Shown: piece after piece, positions 22,818 to 34,410 of the stretch
Position numbering within the stretch: position 1 is the first letter of the stretch
Layout: every line of letters begins with the position of its first letter
Source: Ochotona curzoniae
Lineage: Eukaryota > Chordata > Mammalia > Lagomorpha > Ochotonidae
Direction: 5' to 3'
Assembly (NCBI RefSeq): GCF_017591425.1
Contig: NW_024467083.1
Location: forward strand, 16,545,001-16,609,000
Length of the DNA: 64,000 bases
Position numbers and translations under genes: made by a program
Notes under the pieces: model-generated
The model's database searches: none
What the model saw: only the letters and a program-made list of their open reading frames with translations
Told to the model about the DNA's origin: nothing

Positions 22818-22985
22818 TTCTCTCTCCCTTTTCTCCCTCTCACCCTCTCAACCTCTCGGCCTCTCTCTCTCCTCTCCCTCTCTCTATACAGGTATGTATT
22901 TGTATGTATACACACAAATATATTCATCCATTCATTTACATATATATGTACCCATTATTTATACATACATTCATTGATTATGGTG
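22818..22985. repeat. (CT)n-rich tract followed by TATG/TACA simple repeat
   Basis: 22818-22887 is an interrupted polypyrimidine tract (TCTCTCTCC, CCCTCTC units); 22888-22985 alternates TATGTATACACACA and CATATATATG units. Confidence 0.85.
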
Positions 22986-23794
22986 TTAGCTGCTCTTAGT
23001 TTATACTGCTTGCAACCAAAGAAATTGAAATGATATATTGCAGTTCCTGTCACTCAGATCTTGACAATTAGGTTTCATTATCAGGAGAGCAACAACACAG
23101 AAGGATAGACAGAGTGAAATGAGAGACCTTCATGGCTCACAGGAATTTCTAAGTTGCTGCAAAATGGCATGAGAGGAAAAAGAAAAGATTGATGAAGATC
23201 AGATGTGGAAGGGAAAGTTCCGAAAACATGTGTCAATGGAAGTTTTCTTGGGCCCTAAGGCAGCTTATAAGAAGCTTTATGGGTGAGGAACAACAGTCTC
23301 ATGAGTAAATGTGGTACCAGGCCAGCAGGTAAGGGTGGAAGAGCAAGATGCAGTCCATACACTAAGGTGGCATTCAGGAAAAATATTTAGGGTATTAAGA
23401 ATTGAATGACGCAGAGCAACCAAGATGACATGAAAGTATCTGCAACAGCAGGTGGCAAAATCTGAAGGCAGCTTGCTCAGCCACTGCAGGAGCCTTCCTG
23501 TCATTTCTGACTTGGTTTCCCACTAGCCATTATGCCAGAGAGAATAAGAGAGTTCCCAGGAAAATTCAGATGTCTCAGAAGTTGTTCTGTGCCATGGCTT
23601 TTCCCCCCTCAATAACTGTGAGGAGATTCATCTCAGGACTCTTCTGTATTCTCTATAACTCACACATTCAGACCTATAAATGGCAGCATCTTCCAATACT
23701 TCACATCCTACAGGCTTTGTCAATAGAGCAAACAGGCACAGCAGTCCAGGAATTCCATTCTTGCTTCCTTCACCACAGCTGTAAATCCCAGAGA

Positions 23795-23892
23795 AGCACA
23801 ATAGCCATTTCATAGGGTTATTGTGAGACTAAAGGAAATGGTGCATGTAATGTGTTTAGCACAGAGCTCCACACACACTAAGAACCCAGCAA
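23795..23892 (+). mobile_element. MIR 3' fragment
   Basis: TTTCATAGGGTTATTGTGAG, GTGCATGTAATGTGTTTAGC and ACACACTAAGAACCCAGC follow the sense MIR 3' half closely. Confidence 0.75.
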
Positions 23893-25089
23893 ACTTAAGC
23901 CAAGCACCAGCCGATATGCTCACTGACATGACCAGGAGCAGCTCCAAGGCCTTCATTATGTCTGTTGAAGTCCTGTATACATTTACATGCAGATATATGC
24001 ATGCATGAGGAAAGAGCTTGCTGCTCTGCTGCACTCTCCCTGCAACCTTCAAGTGTCCCTACAAGACTCGGAATGCAGGTGGAAGTCTAAGGAAGGGGAT
24101 TGGTTCTTGCTTCCAGATGGGAGAAGGAGAGCATTTGGCAGCAAAGTCCCTCAAGGCCAAATGGCAGCTGATTCACACAGATGGTATTTGGCTAGAGGTG
24201 GAGGGAATAAGAGAGGAGCCTGCCTCCCGGAAACTGGCTCTTCTCTCATCATCACAGCTGCCATCTTTCATCACCAGGCCTCCCCCAGATGTGGCAGCCA
24301 ACTCATTCACACAGAATCCCCTCCCACTCCAGCAACATGTTGAGACTTTGCTGCCTGCTCCTAACCTCTTAGGACTGTGTTCTAACCCCTTGCATCAGAG
24401 ACAGAGAACAACACCAGCAGAACTAGGGGTAGGAATCAGGGATTCATAGTTTTAATGTAATTGTAGGGAAAAAAAAATGCCCTGCTTTTCACACTGATGT
24501 AATTTGAACATTGTAGCAAGAGAAAGCATCCATGTTCAAAGAGGGCTAGGATTCACACTCCCAAGAAGAAATCAAAGGTTGCAACAACTAATAACACAGA
24601 AAGACACAATCCCTCCATCTGTACAAGTGTTTCCAGTGAGTCATAGCTGAGTCAGGGTTGGCTCTTGCAAGAGTGAGACAATAATGGACACAGTGGAAAT
24701 GAATTGGTTTCATTCAAAGAACATAACCTTAGAAGGGGTAGGAGATGACTAGTCTTCACTTGGGTATTTATATTTTATTTTTTTAATACAGAGACTTTCT
24801 AATATTTTCTTTGTCAAGTTGGTATCCAGCTGTTTTTACAACATCAACAAAATGCCACTTGGAAATAATTTTGCCATCACACTGTCCATTTGGAAATGGT
24901 CCGTGGGAAACTGATGATACTGAATTCCCATCACACTCTAAAAAGTCCCTGCAGGAACTTCAGCACTTAGTTCCAGTGGCTTCATACATGAAATCTAATA
25001 ACAACATTCATATTTGGGACATAGATAAGAAAACAAGTGTTGTTGCTTCCTAGGAGTCCCAGACCCTGTGGCATCCTCTGCATAGGTCT

Positions 25090-25190
25090 CCTCCAAATTA
25101 GCAGATTACAAATATGAGATTGAGAGAGGTTAATCCCACAAGACAGGCAAGTAGAAAAAATGGGATTCAAACCTGTCCCATTTATTTACA
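25090..25190 (-). mobile_element. MIR fragment
   Basis: GAGAGAGGTTAATCCCACAAG and ATGGGATTCAAACCTGTCCC correspond to the antisense MIR core. Confidence 0.6.
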
Positions 25191-25724
25191 ACCACTAGGA
25201 AGAAGGACAAGTTTCACAGTCATGGAGTTCCCAGTTTTTATATTAACATATCTGTGTCTGCAGTAATTAACATAAACTTAAGTTTAGGCTCAAGAGATGG
25301 GTATTCTTGATCATTATTTCACTTCCATAGGTAGGACTCATCTGAGTTTGTTTTCTTGAGTTGCATCTCACACTAACCAAAGCAAAGCACTACATCTGTA
25401 ATTCTCTCTGTGGGAGTTTCACAAAACCTCAAGATTGATCTTTTTTCAATGGTTGCTGAGAGAAGTCACAAAATTATATTGAAATTGTGGTTGCTCCTTG
25501 GTTATCACAGGTTTCTTCACTGATTTTCAGTATTCTCCAGCTCCACAGGGTAGAGGATGAAGGGAAATAAATTGGATGACTAAAGCTGTAGCATGTGTGG
25601 GAGAGTTGTGTGGCCTTGATAGTGGCTGGTGGAGCTTCAGTGGCAGCAGTTCATCTAGCGGGACAACACCTCCTCATGTTAGATGCTGACGAAGCATCCA
25701 TCTTCTTTCTGGCTCATCTCTGTC

Positions 25725-25895
25725 CACTCTTCACAGCAATCCAATCAGGATGGAAATTCTGCTATTTCTATTTTACAGATAACTGATTCAGAGGAGTTAG
25801 GCAGTTTATCCAAGACCACAGAGCCATTGAGTGGCAGAACTGGATGGCAACCAGCTCCCCATGAGCTCTTAGACTGTTAACCAATGCTCTTGTTT
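25725..25895 (-). mobile_element. MIR fragment
   Basis: CTATTTTACAGATAACTGATTC, TTTATCCAAGACCACAGAGCC and GTGGCAGAACTGGATGGC are antisense MIR in order. The overlapping open frames at 25595-25880 are not genes. Confidence 0.7.
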
Positions 25896-26647
25896 TCCAA
25901 CAAACCATCCAGCAGGCTGTAAAAGTTACCCTTTAGAAACCGTCCTGACTGAGATAGGCAAAGACCTGCCGAGTCTGCATTTCTGTCCCAACTCAAACGT
26001 AGTCTGAAGGAGACAAAGCAGGGGCCAGAAATAATAATTCATTGCCTACCTCGTGAAAGACAATGGTAATTCTAGGTCACAGTCTAATGAATGGATGTCC
26101 GCATAGCAATTAGCAGCACAGGCACCCCAACCAGCAGTCTTGGCAAAGCAACTGTGATCGTCATAGAAACAGGACTCCTCTCTCCCCTCAGAGGAATTCC
26201 ACGTGGCTGATCCAGGATGAAGCCGATGGCTGAGATTGGCCTTCTGCCCCTAGCTAATATCCTGCCGCTTTAAAATCTTTCCTTACAGGAGGAACTCATA
26301 CTCACAGGGTCCAGCAAGATGGAGTAGCAGTGCCTGCTAGCAAAAACATGCCTCAACTTTGATTTCATTTGATTGCTTTGAAACGTCTGCTGGCAGTTCA
26401 TATATGCCTTCAAGGGTAGCTCTTCAAACCTGTTGAAGGAAACTTAAGTCCAATTAAATTAATCCATTTCTCTCATTCTGTAAGAAATAATCATTTTCAC
26501 TCAAAATAACAGTATTAATGAAGCCAAATAATACACTTAACATTTTAACTTAATCTGTGTTGTATAAGATTCTTTCCAGTTTCATTAAGCACTTCTTAAA
26601 AATATCAAGCAATATTTCCAATGATCACTTAGTTATCATCATGATTT

Positions 26648-26675
26648 ATATATATATACACACATATATATATAA
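26648..26675. repeat. (TA)n with (CA) core
   Basis: TATATATATACACACATATATATATA, a short palindromic microsatellite. Confidence 0.9.
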
Positions 26676-26784
26676 TTGACATTGTTTTCATCATTACTTA
26701 TAGAATATGGCATTACATTATAAATCTACCTTATCTTTTTACTGGGAAGACACATGGTGGAGAATTTAAGAAACTAAAATTTGT

Positions 26785-26990
26785 GAAATGTCCCAGTATA
26801 TAGTAAGCATATTATTATATTTTCACAACTTTATGAGATGTTTATTATTAACTCCATATTAAATGGAAGACAACAATCTATAGGGAGGTTAAAAGGTTAA
26901 ATACCAGACATCTGACTCATAGACAGTGTGAGGCTGGGACTCAAAGTTACAGCTAATTGTCTCTGAAACCTTGGTGCTTCCTATTTCTAC
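26785..26990 (-). mobile_element. MIR, diverged
   Basis: CAGTATATAGTAAGCATATT, CAACTTTATGAGATGTTTATTA, AATGGAAGACAACAATCTAT and TGAGGCTGGGACTCAAAGTTA keep the antisense MIR order. Confidence 0.55.
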
Positions 26991-27531
26991 ATTTTCCATG
27001 TGTTTATTTTCCTTCCCACACATCTATTGCTGGGATTAAAACAACAAAAGCATCAACAATCAGGATGAGGACAGTGCTACGGGATATCTCAACATCTTTC
27101 TAACTTTCTTTCATTATTTCAGTCATTGTGCACAAAGGTGAAGTCTTGGGAAGCATGCCTCAGTCTCCAATAGACAGGTTGTTCTTCATGTTTGCTCTGC
27201 ATTTTCACCTGCTTGTGAAAGCCACACAAGCCCAGAGCAGTAAGTAAACATACTCACAGACAAATGGGTACAAGCACATTTAGAATACACAGCAAAAGAG
27301 CACGAATATGAACATTCATATGCTAATACTCACCCTATTTGTGTTTGCTACAAGGCCATAGTAAAGTCCTACGTGTGTTTAGTGTTGAGTGCACTGCAAC
27401 TACAGAAAAGAAAGAACCACACCTTGCTCAGGACTCACCATTTGTTGCATTGACTCAGGAAGACAAAAGAATAGACAAAATTCCAGCAGGTACAATGCCA
27501 GAGATTCTAACAAAAGTGTTTCTAGAGCATA

Positions 27532-27572
27532 GGGAAGGGAAAGGAAGGGAGTGGAGGGGAAGGGAGGGTATG
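27532..27572. repeat. (GGGAA)n purine tract
   Basis: Imperfect GGGAAGGGA, GGAAGGGAG and GGGGAAGGGA units. Confidence 0.8.
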
Positions 27573-27670
27573 AGATCTTAGGCAAGTTACTTAATTTCTG
27601 TTCTGATGCATTAAAAAGAATTAATATGTGGGGAAGCCTAATGCCCTGCACCTAGAAAGGACCATTTAAC
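27573..27670 (+). mobile_element. MIR fragment
   Basis: AGATCTTAGGCAAGTTACTT and AATTTCTGTTCTGATGCATT form the sense MIR core, followed by TGCCCTGCACCTAGAAAGGA in place of the usual GTGCCTGGCACATAG. Confidence 0.55.
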
Positions 27671-28140
27671 TGCTTGCTGCCAAATTGATATGCAATGAAG
27701 ACATTAGCGAAGCTAATTAAATTAGCAGGTGAGCTGACTGATTTGTTCATGCAGTGTTCCTTTCTGTGACTATATTAAGGACCTAAAAAGGATGTTGTGA
27801 TTGTGCTGCAAGCTGTAGTAGAATATATATTTAATCCATATGGCCTGTAATGGTTTTCTCAGCCCTGGGAGGTCTCAGCTCATCTGGAACCTGAGATACA
27901 CCAAAGTCCATGGGATGGTTCAGACCCTCAAGAACTCCTGGGATCTGCAAGTCACATTTCCCTTTATTCAAACAGTCAGGGCAGATATATGTTTTAATAT
28001 GAAATGATCACTATTTCTTATTCACTCTTTTTTTTGTTTTTATTAGATTTCCTCAGAAAATGCTACTGCATTGAAAAATAAGAATTAGGGCTCAAAAAAA
28101 AAAAGACACAGGATGTCTAGCTGGGTTGGAACACAAAACA

Positions 28141-28460
28141 ATTTCATTATTATTATTATTATTATTATTATTTTATAATGCAGTTCCATAGGCCCTGAGA
28201 TTTACCTTATACCCCTTCTTAGATCCCCTCCCAACACTCACTGATGTCCCTTATATTATTCCAATAGTGTAGTTCTTCATAAGCACATCATTGTGGGCAT
28301 GGACAATGGCAGAGAATCCAGCATCCTATTGTAAAGATATATTGAACAGTTTCAATTGAGTCTATCTTTGATCTGGAAGTAGAGATGCATACTGCATTGT
28401 ATACTCACATCTGGGTATGACAGTCTCCATTACGCAGTTACTATACATTTCCTTAAATGA
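28141..28460 (-). mobile_element. Probable L1 3' UTR with (ATT)n tail
   Basis: The antisense 3' end begins with an (ATT)n tract at 28146-28175, which on the minus strand is an A-rich AAT tail. It continues through pyrimidine-rich sequence (CCTTCTTAGATCCCCTCCC), the reverse of an L1 polypurine tract. I read it as the 3' end of the minus-strand L1 whose ORF1 relic lies at 28650-29380; ORF2 between them is missing or unrecognisable. Confidence 0.45.
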
Positions 28461-28649
28461 AAAGCCACAGAATAAAATCAATAACAGGAAGAAAAATAGA
28501 AATTTACAACACCATGAAGTTAAATAACATGCTGTTGAATGACTAATATGCTGCTGAAGAAATGAAAAGAAAAATGAAGAAAATGTTGCTACTATATGAC
28601 CTAGGAGTCAGTGAAGAATTTAATATGAGAAAAAAAAAAAAGAACTACT

Positions 28650-29385
28650 TTGAGGAAATGAAAGAAAAATCAATCCATGAGATATAGTTTCTGCTGATCT
28701 TTGTTAGTGAGATATGTTGCCTGTAGGCAACAAATAGACGGGTTTTGTTTTTTAACTCAGTCTACTAATCTATGGCATTTGATTGATAGGTTTAAGCATT
28801 TACATTCAGGGCTAATATGGGTGGGTGATAATTCGGTCTTGTCATTTTAGCAATGGGTTGTTCATTGTTAGATTTAGTCTTCTGTTGTTATTTTACTGAG
28901 ATGTTTTTCACATTTGCCTTTGGTTTTGGTGGGTGCTACTCTTTTTCTCTGTTAAAAAAAAAAAACCTCTAAGTATCATTTGTAGGACCAGTCTAGATGT
29001 GGCATATTTTTTGGGCTTTTCTTTGCTGTGGAAGAATTTTATTTCATTTTCAAAAACAAAGGAAAACTTTCCTGGGTACGTTATTCTCAGCCAACAATTT
29101 TTCCTCTTATAATATGGCATATGTCTGTCCATTCTCTTTTGGCCTGTAGAGTTTCCTGTGAGAGGTCAACTATGAGTCTCATTGCTATTCCTCTATAACT
29201 CAATTGATTTTTTTCACATGCACATTTAAGGATCTTCTCACTATATCCAACTGAACAGAGCTTGATTATCATGTGTCATGTGAAGATCGCTTTTGGTCAA
29301 CCCTGTTGGGGGTTCTGTGCCCATCCTGTATTCTGTTTTCCAATTCTTTCTCTTAGAGTTAACTGAAGAATACATTTTTTAAAAG
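28650..29385 (-). pseudogene. L1 ORF1 relic, RNA-binding and C-terminal domains
   Basis: Minus-strand frames at 29272-29087 and 29132-28908 carry DLSQETLQAKREW, then LRITYPGKFSFVFENEIKFF and SRLVLQMILRGF. These are the counterparts of conserved blocks in the L1 ORF1p C-terminal domain (SAETLQARREW, SYPAKLSF, RPALKELL in human L1). A frame change separates the blocks, so no intact protein is encoded. The opposed N-terminal half follows at 29395. Confidence 0.85.
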
Positions 29386-29394
29386 GGGGGGGGG

Positions 29395-29770
29395 CTTAAA
29401 GAATTCAAATCACTTGTTATAAAGCTTCTTATTAACAATGAGAAACACGTACGGGAGTTCAAGGAATATGTCACATAGAAAATAGCAACACTGAAACAAA
29501 ATCAAGCAGAATTATTAGAAATGAATGACACAATGAAACAAATTAAAAATTCAATGGAAAGTTTCAATAATAGAATGAATGAGGCAGAAGAAAGAATCTC
29601 AGAATTGGAAAATATTTCTTGCCAAAATTGTGAAACAATCAGAAAGCTGTTAGAGGAACTGAGTCTAACTAAGAAAAGTATCCAAGAATTAAGGGACTCT
29701 ATTAAAAGGCCAAATGCAAGAATTATGGGAGTTCCAGAGGGTGCATCGAGATTAGCTGGATTTTAAAATG
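29395..29770 (+). pseudogene. L1 ORF1 relic, coiled-coil half (inverted relative to the C-terminal half)
   Basis: The frame 29521-29766 encodes MNDTMKQIKNSMESFNNR followed by AEERISELEN and, further on, IKRPNARIMGVPEG: the end of the L1 ORF1p coiled coil and the start of the RNA-recognition motif. It ends in a stop at 29764-29766. It points away from the C-terminal half at 28650-29385, so the two halves of one ORF1 lie tail to tail, the structure produced by twin priming. Confidence 0.88.
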
Positions 29771-29917
29771 TATTTAATGAGATAAAAAAGGGACACATAA
29801 CTTTTTAAAGAGATACCCCCATGGACATTTCCCCTCCTAAGGAAAACCAAGGGCAACAGGATTAACTGGATCCTACAGACTGTGTATTAATCATTAGCAT
29901 TATTAAATGAATCTTTT

Positions 29918-30120
29918 TCTCGCCTTGCACGCCTGGGATCCCATATGGGCGCCGGTTCTAATCCCGGCAGCCCCGCTTCCCTTCCAGCTCCCTGCCTGTG
30001 GCCTGGGAAAGCAGTCGAGGACGGCCCAAAGCTTCTCTGTCTCTCCTCTCTGTATATCCGCCTTTCCAATGAAAAAATAATAAAAATAAATCTTAAAAAA
30101 AAAATAAAAAAAATAAAAAG
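29918..30120 (+). mobile_element. CSINE, young, with internal deletion
   Basis: It starts at CTCGCCTTGCACGCCTGGGA (5' truncated), is intact to GAGGACGGCCCAAAGC, then jumps directly to TTCTCTGTCTCTCCTCTCTG, losing roughly 120-130 bases of the body. The tail is AAATAAAAAAAATAAAAAG. Confidence 0.88.
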
Positions 30121-30619
30121 CAAGAAACAGAGGTTAAAGTGAGAATTGTTTTGGAAGGCAGATTCTCCTTCATTTGAAGAATAGCACACACAAATACTGC
30201 AATTCATAACAGCTATTCCTTTATACAATTCCAACCAAAATCTTATTACTCTCATTGCATTTTCAGTAAGATTTGATTTTTTGTTTTTCAAGTTTTAAAT
30301 ATTGATGCTTCTTAATGTTGTGCATATTGGAAAAGTGAAGTTAGGACAACATTTTATTGTATGCATTGAAAGAGGTCTGGAAAAGGAAACAAAAATGCTG
30401 TTATACTCCAGAGAGTGCTGGAACGCAGCATGACCATGCTGTACATCTGACACCTGGCATTCTTTATCAGTTTTTCTGCTCTCTGGGCAACATTTTGCTA
30501 ATGTTTATAAGCCTGATATTCTCTCTGTTGAAATGTACATTCATGGAGAGAATTACTTTCATGGGTGTGCCCCTATTATATTGGAAATACCAACTTCATT
30601 TGTCTACCTGGTCAATAGC

Positions 30620-30795
30620 TTCATCCAATTTCCCACGTGGGTCTCAGTGGTCCAAACACTTGGGCCATATTCTACTGCTTTCCCCATGCCATTAGCAGTG
30701 AGCTGGACTGGAAGTGAAGCAACCGGGACATGCTACGTGGATGTTAGCATTGCAGTGGCAGCTTCACCTGCTATGCCACATCACTGTCCCCTCAA
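30620..30795 (-). mobile_element. CSINE, old fragment
   Basis: TTCCCACGTGGGTCTCAGTG, GAGCTGGACTGGAAGTGAAGC and AACCGGGACATGCTACGTGG are the antisense 5' half, ending in CACCTGCTATGCCACATCAC. Confidence 0.75.
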
Positions 30796-30839
30796 TTTGA
30801 AAAATGTTAAGTCTACAATTGGTAAAATGTTACAGTGAT

Positions 30840-31440
30840 TATAACTTTCATCTAAATCCAACAATTGTTAGCATCTCACTCCTAAATATATCACTATGAA
30901 TTTTAGTAATATCTTCCCAGATAAATGACACACATATATTATACCCAAGAAACTTATTATCAATACAATAATACAGTTCATAATCTCTAATCAGTTAAAA
31001 AATACTCTAGACAACTGGAGCTTCTTTCAACTAAATGTTGCTCTACTCAAGGATTGTGCCATGTTTGGTTATCGTATTTCTTCCATATTAGTGTGCTGTG
31101 CCCTTCCTTTTTCATTTTAAGCTATTGCAACATTAGCAAGTTTTTGAGTCTAGATCAGTTGTTTAGGAGAACTCCTCATATTCTGGACTTCGCTTAGTAT
31201 TTCCTTATTCTGAAAATAATTCTACATAGATATATTTCATTTCTGCTCATATCATGTACCTGATATCTGTCTGGCACATTTCTATCTTTTGGTTTGAGTC
31301 ACATCCAGCAGATATTTCATTGCAAATTGTAGTTTTTAAGTAATTGGCAGGATGATGTGTTAAAAAGCTATAACTGTTCTCAAGCAATCTTTGCTAACAG
31401 AAATCCAAATCACTGATATTCTTTGAATAATTTATTGCAC
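30840..31440 (-). mobile_element. Ancient L1M-type fragment
   Basis: TCAATACAATAATACAGTTC, CATTTTAAGCTATTGCAACA, TTAGGAGAACTCCTCATATTC and CATATCATGTACCTGATATC follow, in order, a long-known antisense segment of old mammalian L1 elements. It is highly diverged and noncoding. Confidence 0.45.
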
Positions 31441-34101
31441 TGGTGGCTACAAAAAAGATTTTTCTAATTCTATCACATCTCCTAAGCTTCTCATTCTCTT
31501 ATAAAAACAACACATTCTCTTTTAACTATAGGATTGATTTTTAGTTTTAAGGCAATCGTATAATTCCTTACTCAATGTAATCTTTCTCAGGCATAAATGT
31601 GTAACTGAAATGAACTCAATGTTGTGTTTAATCCATAGGTCACTCCTCATGATTCCTTGAATACTTTGCTTTCTGGTACAATGACATATTCTAGATCATC
31701 TTTTCACTCTTTGCATCTGAAGTCTATCATTCTCCAGGGAATTCTGGCTTCTTTTGATTGGCAATGGTTTCTAGAAATCAACATCTGGAAGTTCCAACTG
31801 GAATTTGAACCCTGTCCACAGGCAACCAGAGCTGGCCCTCTCATTGTGTGCACTATATCCCTCTTGCAAAGTACCATATTAAAAAAAAAAAAACTAAAAG
31901 AGATGCTTTAGGAATGTACAGGAGGATGTGGATGGAAGGGCAGGGAAAATCATCATGGAAGGCTGCCTTGCCAACCTAGTTTTACTGATTTGTCCACATT
32001 GATGCTAGAATTACTTCATTTAACATACCAGTCATTGTGGAGACAAAATATGTCCTTCTGGGTTCCAAGTCCATTTTGAGTTTAGTTTGCTTCTTATCTC
32101 CCCAACTCACAGTGTCTCTGAAAAAGTGCCTATTTCCTGGGTACTCAGGAAGGTTTATAAACCTTCTTAACTTCTGTTCACTGTTGCACTCTGCTTTGCC
32201 CCCACTCACACAGTTTTTGGACAATGCTTTATTATCCCAAGTTGAAGGACAGGATCCTTATGGAACGCATCAAAAGCAAGCCAGCAGAGAGTTCACCTGG
32301 GCTGCAGCAGAAGAAAACAAATGTTGTGGTTGTGGGCATTCCCAGATGGAGCCTTTCCCTAGTATCTTTCACTACACTCTGCTTTGTATTTCTGTAATAG
32401 TTTGTTGCTGATGCTGCTCCTATCAGTAATGAAATTATTAATACCAGCCTGACATGGCTAGCCTTCTTCAATTCCAGTTGTTGCAATTAAGTAGTAATTA
32501 AGTAATCATTCGGTGAACAAAGGAAAGCATGAAGGGCCTGATTAAAACCATTCCCTTCAATCTATTCCAGATAGGAATCAATGAGCCACTCATGCTCAAG
32601 GTCACAAATTAGTTTAGACAGTGGATACTTGACTGAGAATCCATGGCCTCCCCTGGAACCCTCCAGATCAGAATTCATTCTGCTGGCAAACTCCAAGAAC
32701 CAGGATAACCTATTCCTCCTTCCTAACATGTTTCTCCCTCATTTTGCTGTTGATTGACCACAAGTCTGGCAAAATGAATGTTCATTTGGCAGACTTGGCA
32801 GTCACCTCATTCCCAACTGTGTCTTTTCTTCACAAACAGAAAGGGGCTTTAAAATTGGCCTCATCTCTGATTTGCCCCAAGCTGGGCAATTCCCCTTGGA
32901 GAAGCAGAAATCAGCTGGCTCTGAGCCATGCTGCTCTTTGGGTCAGCAGACAGGCGGGAGGAGTCTAGCCTATTGGCCTCATGACTGAGCAAAATGACTT
33001 GGCCAATTGCCTGAGCTTTGAAATGTATCAGAAATCATGCAAGAGTCATTTTGCTGCATTTTACACTCACACTTTAATATAAGAATGTCTTAGAAGGAAT
33101 AGTAGCCCAGTGTAAGCCTTTAGAAGTGATTTTGCAAACCCACATTCAATTTACCAGTAATTCATCATAATGGCTAGACTCACGTGGGGTCAGGATTCAA
33201 TACAAAGAGTACTAGAAAGAATGCATTGATGAATGAACAAATGGAGTTAGGCTACAGAAGAAGAGAGTAAAAAAAGTGAATAAAGGCTAAATGAAGATCA
33301 GGGAATCTGGATTTCGGGTCTGGCTCAGTCCCTTCTACGTTTATCATTTAACAACTTAGCAATCAACGGCATCAACTAGAAAATGAAAGACTTGACAAAA
33401 TTACTGTATCTTTTCCAGCTTTAAATGTTTTATTTTTTCCCTTCTGTGAGTAGACAGCTTAATAGTCACAATAGTTCATAATTTGTAGTCAATATTTGAA
33501 CAGCCTCTGAATAAGCAGGAATCTAAAGGCAGCCCCAGATGGAATTATACCACAATGAATACATCTAGAGTTTGGATTTTGACTCTTACACAATATCAGG
33601 TAACTCAGACTCTGTGGCACATCTTCACCTATGAAGACATCGGACACATTTGCTCTAACACCAAAACATTTTGAAAACATAAAAAAATTAATGATACAGT
33701 ACTAACTCCATTTATCTCACTGTCCCATGATAGGCACAGACAAGCTCTTTTGAATTGGCTCCTTTTCAAAGATGCTAACACTGAGGGAAATAAGGAATTG
33801 TACCGAAAGCCTGCCAGCTACGAACAATCAGAGGAGCCTATTGTGAAACACTTCTCTCTGCTGAGTATGGCTGCTGAAGAGTGAAGCAGTGGGCAGGAAT
33901 TCTCACCGAGACGTTTTGTTTCTATCTCTGCCTCTCAAGTAAACAGAAAGCATTTCAAAAAGTTTCCACCAATTTGTTGTCTTTCTATTGCATTTTTTAC
34001 TTAAAAATGCATATTATAGAATTAGAACTGCATATTATAGATTTAGTAATATTCACTACTCTGGCTTTTCTAAATTTTTATTTTATAACTTAGTTTCACT
34101 T
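31441..34101. other. Unassigned intergenic sequence
   Basis: No element identified except a weak MIR-like stretch at 33296-33400. The 124-codon frame at 32037-32411 has no known domain. Confidence 0.45.
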
Positions 34102-34410
34102 TCTTAAGATTTAAAGACACACACAGAGAGAGAAAGGGAGAGACACAGAGATCCTCAGTCCACTAGTTCACTCCCCAAATGACTGCCACAACCAGCACTG
34201 GGTGATGCTGCAGCTGGGAGCGAGGAGCTTCGACTGGGTCTTCCACATGGGTGGAAGGTTCCCAAACACTCAGGACATCTTTCATTGCTTTTCGTAGGCC
34301 ATTTTCCAGGAACTAGATTGGAAGTAGATCAGCCAGGACATGAACTGGCAGCCATAGGGATGCCAGCACATCAGGCCAAGCTTAACTTGCAGCACCACAG
34401 CGCCACCCTC
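34102..34410 (-). mobile_element. CSINE, older, full length
   Basis: CTTAAGATTTAAAGACACAC tail end, GAGATCCTCAGTCCACTAG, GGAGCTTCGACTGGGTCTTC, ATGAACTGGCAGCCATAGGG, and head CACCACAGCGCCACCC. Confidence 0.85.

Larger units (their letters stand above)
22990..26640. other. Unassigned intergenic sequence between MIR fragments
   Basis: MIRs at 23795, 25090 and 25725 are the only identified elements. Overlapping frames of 118 and 143 codons at 23987-24449 (+) have no known domain and lack good splice context. Confidence 0.45.

Noticed and set aside
26160..26290. A small exon flanked by CTCTCTCCCCTCAG and a downstream donor
   Set aside because: The acceptor-like string is good, but no open frame with recognisable similarity follows and no consensus donor is placed well. 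Cryptic splice-like strings are common at this length.
28490..28640. Plus-strand L1 ORF2 segment (AATAACATGCTGTTGAATGA) within the minus-strand L1
   Set aside because: The resemblance to an ORF2 segment is suggestive but short and in the opposite orientation to the flanking L1 pieces. I could not decide between a third fragment and chance, so no feature is claimed.
29521..29766. An 81-codon frame as a small host coiled-coil protein
   Set aside because: Its sequence is the L1 ORF1p coiled coil leading into the RNA-recognition motif, and it is cut by a stop and an inversion.
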